Shown piece after piece: positions 1-4,874 of a stretch of DNA of 8,627 nucleotides. Source of the DNA: Candidatus Neomicrothrix sp. UBA2110. Lineage in GTDB: Bacteria > Actinomycetota > Acidimicrobiia > Acidimicrobiales > Poriferisodalaceae. The DNA lies in NCBI GenBank assembly GCA_002331465.1, contig DCYM01000105.1:1-8627 (forward strand), written 5' to 3'. The notes under the pieces are model-generated. The model was not told where the DNA came from. It saw nothing but the letters and a program-made list of their open reading frames with translations, and ran no database searches. Position 1 is the first letter of the stretch; each line of letters opens with the position of its first letter. Both the position numbers and the translations under genes were made by a program.

Positions 1-1232
1 GAACTGTTCTTCGCAACGGCGTGGTCTATGAACCGGTGGCCGGTGAGCACCTCGGTGAGCGAACTGTGGTTATTGAAGATGGCACCATCGTCGACGTCGT
101 CGAAGGAAAATGGTCCGGTGAGTTTGACGTCGATCTAGACGCACGGGGCCGACATGTCCTTCCAGGTTTTATCGACGGACACATACACCTGTCGATCCCG
201 TCCATGGACCTGGCCCGCCTGGCCCAGGAATGGGAATTTGAGAAAGCCCTCGCCATTGCGGCGCTATCGGAGGCGACAGTGCGGCGGGGTTTCACCACGG
301 TACGGGACACGGGGGGCGACCTTAGAGGCCTGAGGCAATCGATAGGTCGGGGCTTGTGTGGTGGGCCGCGGATCGTCTCGGCAGGGCACATGCTCTCCCA
401 GACCGGAGGCCATGCCGACATTCGGGGTCCAATGGTCGACCCACCCGAGTGTGGCTGTCAGATCATCACGTCCCAATTTGCTCATGTGGCTGATGGCCCG
501 TCGGCCGTACGCAAGGCAGCTCGACAGTCGTTGCGTGACGGATCGGACTTCATCAAGATCCACACCTCGGGCGGGGTGGCGTCGCCCAGCGACCCACTCG
601 ACAGCGTGCAGTTCACAGCGGAGGAGATTTCAACCATCGTGACCGAAGCTGAGCATCGCCACACCTACGTGACCGCTCACGCCTATTCGCCGGAGTCCAT
701 GCGTCTGGCCGCCGACAATGGTGTTGCTTGCCTTGAGCACGGCAATCTGGTCGACGCCGCGACAGCTGCCCACCTTGCCGAGCTGGGCACGACGGTCGTG
801 CCGACGCTGGTCACCTACTGGGCTTTGCGGGACCATGGGGAGAAGTTCGGATTCCCTCAACGCAGCCAAGCCAAAAATGAGGGTCTATTTGAACAGGGAC
901 GGACGGCTATTGGGCTGCTGCGCGATGCTGGCGTGGAACTGGGCTTCGGTACGGACTTGCTGGGCGAAACTCAGCCGTACCAGAACCAGGAGTTTGCCAT
1001 CCGTGCTGAGCTGGAGCCGGCGGCAGACGTGCTTCGTTCCATGTACGTCATCAACGCCCAACTCTGTGACCTTGTGGGCAAGGTCGGGACGGTGTCGCCG
1101 GGAGCATACGGGGACTTGGTCGTGACCGACGTGGATCCGCTGGAGAACCTCGCCGCTTTGGCCGATCCGGAGACGGCGTTGGCTGCTGTGGTGCAGGGCG
1201 GCTACCCGCTCGTCAACTGGCTCGAAGGCTGA
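1..1232 (+). CDS. Metal-dependent amidohydrolase family protein, 5' partial
   Basis: Likely a zinc-dependent hydrolase of the amidohydrolase superfamily, in the branch related to imidazolonepropionase and Xaa-Pro/Xaa-Arg dipeptidases; substrate unknown. The frame is open to the window edge (first full codon at 3), and the codons before the GTG at 21 read TVLRNG, the typical N-terminal strand of these enzymes, so the real start lies upstream. Counting from the GTG at 21, the metal-binding HxH is H54/H56 in GFIDGHIH, the bridging lysine is K179 in DFIKIHTSGG, further metal histidines are H220 (TAHAYS) and H240 (CLEHGN), and the catalytic aspartate is D312 in FGTD. All key residues are intact. 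The C-terminus has the family's closing beta-sandwich segment (GTVSPGAYGDLVV). No signal peptide can be judged because the N-terminus is missing. A cytoplasmic hydrolase or peptidase is most likely. Confidence 0.88.
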   Translation, partial: TVLRNGVVYEPVAGEHLGERTVVIEDGTIVDVVEGKWSGEFDVDLDARGRHVLPGFIDGHIHLSIPSMDLARLAQEWEFEKALAIAALSEATVRRGFTTVRDTGGDLRGLRQSIGRGLCGGPRIVSAGHMLSQTGGHADIRGPMVDPPECGCQIITSQFAHVADGPSAVRKAARQSLRDGSDFIKIHTSGGVASPSDPLDSVQFTAEEISTIVTEAEHRHTYVTAHAYSPESMRLAADNGVACLEHGNLVDAATAAHLAELGTTVVPTLVTYWALRDHGEKFGFPQRSQAKNEGLFEQGRTAIGLLRDAGVELGFGTDLLGETQPYQNQEFAIRAELEPAADVLRSMYVINAQLCDLVGKVGTVSPGAYGDLVVTDVDPLENLAALADPETALAAVVQGGYPLVNWLEG

Positions 1233-1253
1233 CGGGTTGACACATCACGCAGG

Positions 1254-1283
1254 GCTCACAGCGCGAGTCTGCGCCCGAGCTTT
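1254..1283 (+). terminator. Weak candidate terminator after the amidohydrolase gene
   Basis: A nested stem lies 22 nt after the stop codon: GCTC (1254-1257) can pair with GAGC (1277-1280), enclosing GCGC (1261-1264) with GCGC (1271-1274), followed only by TTT. The short T run makes this weak. It may be a structure at the transcript end rather than a true intrinsic terminator. Confidence 0.25.
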
Positions 1284-1429
1284 CACCCCCGTTCCGCACT
1301 GGTTATTACAGCAATCGAATCGGCTGAAGACTGCCCAGGCGAGTGCGTCTTTCTCGGAGCTTAAAAAACAACAGATCGGCGCTCAGGGCTAGTAACGCAG
1401 TAGCCTGATCTCTAAGAAGGGGAGCAGCA

Positions 1430-1567
1430 TTGGGAAACCTTAAAGTGATCAGGATTGCCGCCATTGCTATGGGGGTTATCGCCCTCGTAGCGGGTTCATA
1501 CTTAACGGTCATCGCCTGCGCAGGCGTAGTGGCGTGGTCGACAATCAAAGCGAAACAACAAGACTAA
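1430..1567 (+). CDS. Small hydrophobic membrane protein (45 aa), unknown function
   Basis: A 45-codon gene starting at TTG and ending at TAA. The start is fixed by a strong ribosome binding site, AAGGGGAG, ending six bases before the TTG. The peptide begins GNLKVIRIAA, continues with a long run of small and aliphatic residues (about residues 7-37, one or two passes at most) and ends in the charged tail KAKQQD, as expected of a single-span inner-membrane peptide. I do not recognise a family. A second small membrane gene begins 33 nt downstream with the same upstream 11-mer, and the two probably share a transcript ending at the hairpin at 1759. The opposite strand also has an open frame here (1306-1548), but it begins at a TTG with no ribosome binding site. 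Function unknown; translation is inferred, not shown. Confidence 0.6.
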   Translation: MGNLKVIRIAAIAMGVIALVAGSYLTVIACAGVVAWSTIKAKQQD

Positions 1568-1589
1568 GACCCACCCCACCCACCTCAAT

Positions 1590-1595
1590 GGGGAG
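1590..1595 (+). promoter_or_regulatory. Ribosome binding site of the second small ORF
   Basis: GGGGAG sits five bases before the GTG at 1601. The full string GGGGAGCAGCA directly before this GTG is identical to that directly before the TTG at 1430, which supports both starts. Confidence 0.6.
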
Positions 1596-1600
1596 CAGCA

Positions 1601-1723
1601 GTGCCTGAAGTTACTGAGAAGCTGAAGCGAAAACTAGATTGGCGCATAGTGGCTCTATGGACGGGGCTTGCAGCCTTCTTCCTTTTCGGGCCGAAGTTGT
1701 GTCTCTCGGGCTACATCTGGTGA
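1601..1723 (+). CDS. Small membrane-associated protein (40 aa), unknown function
   Basis: A 40-codon gene with GTG start and TGA stop. The N-terminal third is charged and probably helical (PEVTEKLKRKLDW), and the rest is hydrophobic and aromatic (about residues 15-30, then a short tail ending GYIW), suggesting a cytoplasmic basic helix followed by one membrane span. The start is set by GGGGAG five bases upstream, in the same context as the preceding small gene. The spacing (33 nt) and common strand suggest a two-gene transcript, and the intrinsic terminator at 1759 lies 35 nt after the stop. No family is recognised. Possible roles include a membrane subunit modulator, a stress peptide or a hydrophobic toxin-like peptide; none can be chosen from sequence alone. 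Confidence 0.55.
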   Translation: MPEVTEKLKRKLDWRIVALWTGLAAFFLFGPKLCLSGYIW

Positions 1724-1758
1724 GTGAAGGCTCAGACAACTATTCAACCTGACAATGG

Positions 1759-1791
1759 CCGTCCCTTCGCGGGGCGGTGTTTTGTCGTTTT
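1759..1791 (+). terminator. Intrinsic terminator after the small ORF pair
   Basis: CCGTCCC (1759-1765) pairs with GGGGCGG (1771-1777) across the loop TTCGC, with one T-G pair, followed by the T-rich tail TGTTTTGTCGTTTT on the plus strand. It lies 35 nt after the stop of the 40-aa gene and 12 nt from the stop of the convergent minus-strand DUF2061 gene, so it could also act on that transcript, although the minus-strand side has no T run. Confidence 0.7.
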
Positions 1792-1803
1792 GGGTTGGTC
1801 TAG

Positions 1804-2367
1804 CTATCCACAACTCGAACCTCGTGCAACCCCCGGGGCGATCCCCCAGCGGATCCGGGCCCAGGAGCGTTCGTGGAAGAAATAGAGCGCCACCTTTGTG
1901 AAGACCTCGAACCCACCTATCGAGATCGCCGTCGCCAAACTACCGGTGAAGATGAGCCCGAGCACCATCGTGTCCACACTCGCCACCACCCGCCACGTCG
2001 CTGTCTTGGTGACCGAACGCCGCCGACCGTCCCGGTAGTGGCCTTCCTCGTCCAGGTCGCGATCCCACTGCAACCGCGACCAGAGCCGCTCATGCAAAAA
2101 ATACAACGTCAGCTTGGTAGCCACCTCAGTTAAAGCGATATAAGCAGCAGTTTTTGCTCTGCCGCTGGCGCTTACCTCTTCAAGGCCGAAGAACGGACCG
2201 AGAAAACTCAGGACAACAAAGGACAGAACCAACGTGTCAAGCGTTCCCACCACCCGCCAAGAGATCGCTTTGGCGATTGAGCGAGCCGGGCGGATCTCCG
2301 GTGGATTTGGGGGATCAAGGCGCGGATCCTCAGGACCGAAGATCGGGCGTTCGGGCTGCTCCCTCAT
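1804..2367 (-). CDS. Tandem DUF2061 membrane protein
   Basis: A 187-aa protein with two copies of the DUF2061 domain, a small predicted membrane domain of unknown function. Copy 1 spans about residues 30-101 and copy 2 about 118-174. Each opens with a S(I/V)xKxxxWRVV..(L/V)DT motif and closes with E(V)xxKxxLYFxHERxW; the intervening hydrophobic stretches give roughly two spans per copy. The N-terminal 25 residues are rich in proline and acidic residues, and a charged linker (about 102-117) joins the copies. The start chosen is the ATG at 2367 because GGAGG lies five bases upstream; a GTG at 2379 in the same frame overlaps that site and is less likely. Many DUF2061 proteins have a single copy, so this looks like an internal duplication or fusion. 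It is probably an inner-membrane protein; function unknown. Confidence 0.88.
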   Translation of the reverse strand: MREQPERPIFGPEDPRLDPPNPPEIRPARSIAKAISWRVVGTLDTLVLSFVVLSFLGPFFGLEEVSASGRAKTAAYIALTEVATKLTLYFLHERLWSRLQWDRDLDEEGHYRDGRRRSVTKTATWRVVASVDTMVLGLIFTGSLATAISIGGFEVFTKVALYFFHERSWARIRWGIAPGVARGSSCG

Positions 2368-2471
2368 TACTACCTCCACAGTCAGAACAGCTTACGCCCT
2401 CCGAAGCTAACGCCAGCGCATCAGCCACGTCCTCCATGAGGCGATCATTTCGGTCAGTAACTCGCCAAGTG

Positions 2472-2494
2472 CCGCTCCTTCGGGGCGGTCTTTT
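2472..2494 (+). terminator. Terminator-like hairpin with T tail on the plus strand
   Basis: CCGCTCC (2472-2478) pairs with GGGGCGG (2482-2488) over a three-base loop, followed by TCTTTT. It closely resembles the hairpin at 1759. It lies 23 nt beyond the stop of the minus-strand RidA-family gene, yet the T run favours plus-strand termination, where no upstream gene is evident. It may work in both directions or end an antisense transcript. Confidence 0.5.
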
Positions 2495-2517
2495 GCCCTT
2501 CCCACGCCTTTGGCTGA

Positions 2518-2937
2518 CTAGCTGTGGGCGACATCGATAGTGCTGCCATCGGCGAGTGCGACCGCTTCGATCTCGAACATCAACTCGGGGTACGCCAGGC
2601 CCTGCACCTCACAGATCGTGTCAGCGGGATAGGGCTGGCTGAACACCTCCTTGCGTAATTTGACCACTTCGGGGAAATAGGACATATCGGTGACGAAGAT
2701 GGTGACCTTGATTACCTGATCGAGACTTGATCCCGCTGCGTTGAGGACGCGGTCAAGATTGCGGACCGCCTGGCGGGCCTGAGCGCCGAAGTCGCCAACG
2801 CCGACGACTTCACCCTGTTCGTTCACCGCGGCCTGTCCCGACACGAAGACGAGATCGCCAACCCGGAACCCCTGTGAGATGTGAACCGCGGCGAATCGGT
2901 CAGGTTCGATGCTGATGCGCTGCGCGTCGGTTCCCAT
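2518..2937 (-). CDS. RidA/YjgF/YER057c/UK114 family protein lacking the RidA arginine
   Basis: A 139-aa protein matching the RidA/YjgF fold in length and motif order: GDLVFVSGQ (residues 27-35), QARQAVRNLDRVLNAAG (53-69), VIKVTIFVTDM (75-85) and FEIEAVA (121-127). True RidA proteins hydrolyse reactive enamine/imine intermediates from PLP enzymes using an arginine in a PxR motif. Here the aligned position is D106 (YPADT), so the classical deaminase activity is doubtful, although the glutamate of the final strand (E124) is kept. It therefore fits one of the other Rid subfamilies of unknown role. The start is the ATG at 2937, with AGGA about seven bases upstream. Such proteins form cytoplasmic trimers. 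It is transcribed away from the monooxygenase gene, and a shared promoter region is possible. Confidence 0.9.
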   Translation of the reverse strand: MGTDAQRISIEPDRFAAVHISQGFRVGDLVFVSGQAAVNEQGEVVGVGDFGAQARQAVRNLDRVLNAAGSSLDQVIKVTIFVTDMSYFPEVVKLRKEVFSQPYPADTICEVQGLAYPELMFEIEAVALADGSTIDVAHS

Positions 2938-3016
2938 CTCCGGATCCTATTCAGGCGACTTGCTCTTCGCCGCCATCGTCGACGAACTTTGGTGTCCGAC
3001 GAATTTGGCTTCGGTT

Positions 3017-3042
3017 CCCTTTTCGTGGTTGTCCCACAAGGG
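3017..3042 (+). promoter_or_regulatory. Hairpin overlapping a strong Shine-Dalgarno-like sequence
   Basis: CCCTT (3017-3021) can pair with AAGGG (3038-3042), and GTGG (3025-3028) with CCAC (3034-3037), leaving a TTC bulge and a five-base loop. The 3' arm is the first half of AAGGGAGGA, a near-perfect ribosome binding site. If transcribed rightward the stem would mask it. No long gene follows. Confidence 0.3.
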
Positions 3043-3057
3043 AGGAAACTTTTAGTT

Positions 3058-3081
3058 ATGAATGGTTCCCGAGTCCTGTAG
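3058..3081 (+). CDS. Possible 7-codon leader peptide
   Basis: ATG AAT GGT TCC CGA GTC CTG TAG follows the strong AAGGGAGGA sequence by about 13 bases, a rather long spacing. It could encode a seven-residue leader peptide ahead of the stems and terminator that follow. There is no run of a single amino acid of the kind seen in classic amino-acid attenuators. The open frame extends upstream to 2881, but that part overlaps the divergent RidA-family gene and its 5' region. Speculative. Confidence 0.15.
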   Translation: MNGSRVL

Positions 3082-3099
3082 CGCTCACATAGATAAGTA

Positions 3100-3242
3100 A
3101 AACTCCGGGGTTTTGAAGGGGTTGGGTATTAAGACCCATAGAGTGCCAACGATCCCAGCGTGTGCGGCTGCATTGCGCTGGGGTCACTGAAGACCCTCAC
3201 TCGATGATCTCATTCATCTGACGGTGAGGGTTTTCATTTTTT
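3100..3242 (+). ncRNA. Candidate structured RNA (sRNA or leader) ending in a terminator
   Basis: This non-coding stretch contains consecutive stems: GTTGG (3121-3125) with CCAAC (3146-3150) enclosing GGGT/ACCC; GATCCCAGCG (3151-3160) with CGCTGGGGTC (3176-3185), ten pairs with one wobble; then the terminator stem at 3194-3230 and a T run. Stems placed end to end and followed by an intrinsic terminator are what a small RNA or attenuated leader looks like. I do not recognise a known riboswitch or RNA family. The 5' end is a guess. Confidence 0.35.
3194..3242 (+). terminator. Strong intrinsic terminator in the intergenic region
   Basis: CCCTCAC (3194-3200) pairs with GTGAGGG (3224-3230), and inside it GATGA (3203-3207) pairs with TCATC (3214-3218), giving a two-part stem followed by TTTTCATTTTTT (3231-3242). 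No annotated plus-strand gene lies just upstream, so it implies an unannotated transcript or an attenuator for the downstream monooxygenase gene. Confidence 0.7.
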
Positions 3243-3480
3243 GGAATCACCTCATAACTATGGTCACCCGACCGGATATGGGGTACCACACACGGATTGA
3301 AGAGGGCCTGGTTCCCCGGTCTCCGCGAACACTCCGATCCTGCCCCGAGTCATTCAGACCCGCGTCACACAAAGCGAACCGCGGCGCCAACGAAATTACC
3401 CCGACCTGTCTGTGTGGCGGACGCAGGCATCAACTCCCCAACAGCGGCTAATTTCTGTGGTCAACAAGCAAGGAGACGTC
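3243..3480 (+). other. Untranslated upstream region of the monooxygenase gene
   Basis: About 240 bases between the terminator and the monooxygenase start. It presumably holds that gene's promoter, but I found no convincing -35/-10 pair, operator or small gene. The monooxygenase reading frame extends upstream to a GTG at 3412, but this segment has no protein-like similarity to the family and no ribosome binding site. The only clear element is AAGGAG at 3470-3475, five bases before the ATG at 3481. Confidence 0.5.
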
Positions 3481-4623
3481 ATGCGAGTCGGAGCAACGAT
3501 TTTTTGCCAGAACTATGCCGACTGGGATCGCTATGAGGCGGCCGAGCGAGGTGAGCCAGTACCCGTTCGCCCTGACACCGATGATCGATCAATTTTCTAT
3601 GAAGAAATCGAGATCGCGAAACTCGCCGACCGTTCAGGGTTCGACAGCGTATGGACTATCGAGCACCACTTCACGCCATACACCATGGTTACCAATCCTT
3701 TGCAGTTACTCACCTATCTGGCGGGCGTCACCGACAATGTTGACCTAGGCACCATGGTGATTGTTTTGCCCTGGCACAATCCGGTTCGAGTGGCGGAGGA
3801 CATCGCCATGCTTGACGCGCTTTTGGGTGATCGACAAATCATCGCTGGCGTGGGACGGGGCTTGGGCCGACGTGAGTACGGCGGTCTTGGTGTCGACCAG
3901 AACGAAGCACGAGGCCGGTTCGATGAGAGTATCCACATCCTCCGCGAACTTTTGAGCACCGGAGCATGCACTTTCCACGGCGAACACTTCCAAGTCGACG
4001 AGGTGAAGCTTCGCCCGCAGTTGGCGAGCGACCTCTCCGGTGCTCTCTATTGCGCCGCAGGGTCACCCGAGACAATGGCCGTCATCGCCAAAAACGACGT
4101 GAAACCACTGATGATTCCCACCGTCAGTCTTGACGTTACGTTGCAAGGGGCGCGAGAGTTCATGCGTCTCCGAAGCGAAGCTGGACTGCCCCCGACTGAT
4201 ACCAAACTGGCGCTATGGATCTACTGCGCTGAATCAGAAAAAGAGGCCCGGGCAGGGGCAGAGCGTTACATGCGAGAATATGCCGATAGTGCGCTGCGAC
4301 ACTATGAGATGACGGGCACCCATTTCGATGGCATTCGCGGCTATGAGGGTTATGCCGAACGGGCAGCAGCACTTCGGTCTGATCCCACACCATTCCTTGA
4401 TGGATTCTTCGCTCGTCATCCATGGGGTACTCCCAAGATGGTGGTTGAGAAGATCAGCGAATTGGCCGAACAGTTCGGAACTTCTGAGATCATGGGAGTG
4501 TTTCGCTACGGCGGGATGGGTCACGCCGAGGCAGCTAGGAGCATGGCATTGTTCGCCGAGCAGGCCATGCCCGAGGTTCAACGGCTCGACCCGGCACCCA
4601 TGAGCCTCACTTCAGTAGCGTGA
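3481..4623 (+). CDS. LLM-class (luciferase-like) flavin-dependent monooxygenase
   Basis: A 380-aa protein of the bacterial luciferase-like family, which uses reduced flavin supplied by a separate reductase, plus oxygen, to oxidise organic substrates. The start is the ATG at 3481, preceded by AAGGAG at five bases. Family signatures are visible: the first TIM-barrel strand MRVGATIF, the SVWTIEHHF motif (residues 56-64), NPLQLLTYLAGVT (72-84), the LPWHNPVRVAEDIAMLD segment (96-112) and GVGRGLGRREY (123-133). The length is near the usual 330-400. The C-terminal part keeps the ISELAEQFG...GVFRYGG pattern typical of group members. Substrate is unknown and no flavin reductase is adjacent. The next plus-strand gene is a two-repeat cupin-like protein about 250 nt downstream. 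It does not resemble the pyrimidine oxygenase RutA despite the nearby RidA-type gene. Confidence 0.92.
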   Translation: MRVGATIFCQNYADWDRYEAAERGEPVPVRPDTDDRSIFYEEIEIAKLADRSGFDSVWTIEHHFTPYTMVTNPLQLLTYLAGVTDNVDLGTMVIVLPWHNPVRVAEDIAMLDALLGDRQIIAGVGRGLGRREYGGLGVDQNEARGRFDESIHILRELLSTGACTFHGEHFQVDEVKLRPQLASDLSGALYCAAGSPETMAVIAKNDVKPLMIPTVSLDVTLQGAREFMRLRSEAGLPPTDTKLALWIYCAESEKEARAGAERYMREYADSALRHYEMTGTHFDGIRGYEGYAERAAALRSDPTPFLDGFFARHPWGTPKMVVEKISELAEQFGTSEIMGVFRYGGMGHAEAARSMALFAEQAMPEVQRLDPAPMSLTSVA

Positions 4624-4667
4624 TTGGTGAAGGCCTTCTAACCCCGAAGAACGACGAAGAAGCAGGG

Positions 4668-4680
4668 GAGCGAAGCGCTC
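4668..4680 (+). other. Short GC hairpin after the monooxygenase gene
   Basis: GAGCG (4668-4672) pairs with CGCTC (4676-4680) over the three-base loop AAG, 45 nt after the monooxygenase stop. There is no T run, so termination here is uncertain. Confidence 0.2.
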
Positions 4681-4691
4681 GCTATCGTCGC

Positions 4692-4719
4692 TAATCAACT
4701 TACGAACAACAGTTGATTA
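4692..4719. repeat. 9-bp perfect inverted repeat, operator-like
   Basis: TAATCAACT (4692-4700) and AGTTGATTA (4711-4719) are exact reverse complements separated by ten bases. The element is AT-rich and lacks a T run on either 3' side, so it suits a dimeric repressor site better than a terminator. It lies 69 nt after the monooxygenase stop and about 155 nt before the bicupin start, so it could control the latter. No regulator gene is present in the window. Confidence 0.45.
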
Positions 4720-4874
4720 ATAGAAAAAGTTCCCGTTCGCCCATCCAATGTTGAGTGGGTAATTGGCTCACTCGGTCCGCGTACATAGAGGACTGGTAAA
4801 GTCGAATTCCGCGGTGTCGGTTTGACAAATGATTGAGCCAGTCTGCTTGAGTAGATCAAAAAGGTGCATTGAGC

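Noticed and set aside
1306..1548. Minus-strand 80-codon frame opposite the first small ORF
   Set aside because: It starts at a TTG without a ribosome binding site, and the opposite strand has a much better-supported small gene with a strong site and a terminator downstream.
3122..3190. 22-codon TTG-started frame inside the structured intergenic region
   Set aside because: The purine-rich run abuts the TTG with no spacing, and the sequence is better explained by the RNA stems.
3412..3480. N-terminal extension of the monooxygenase from the GTG at 3412
   Set aside because: AAGGAG is placed five bases before the ATG at 3481, and the protein from that ATG begins with the family's first beta strand; the extension has no matching features.
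2518..4623. Rut-type pyrimidine degradation locus (RidA-like RutC beside flavin monooxygenase RutA)
   Set aside because: The monooxygenase has the EHHF-type luciferase-like motifs and does not resemble RutA; no other rut genes are present, and the two genes are divergent.
4822..4857. Promoter with TTGACA at 4822-4827 for the bicupin gene
   Set aside because: The -35 box is perfect, but no acceptable -10 hexamer is found at 16-18 bases; the nearest candidates are too far or poor matches.
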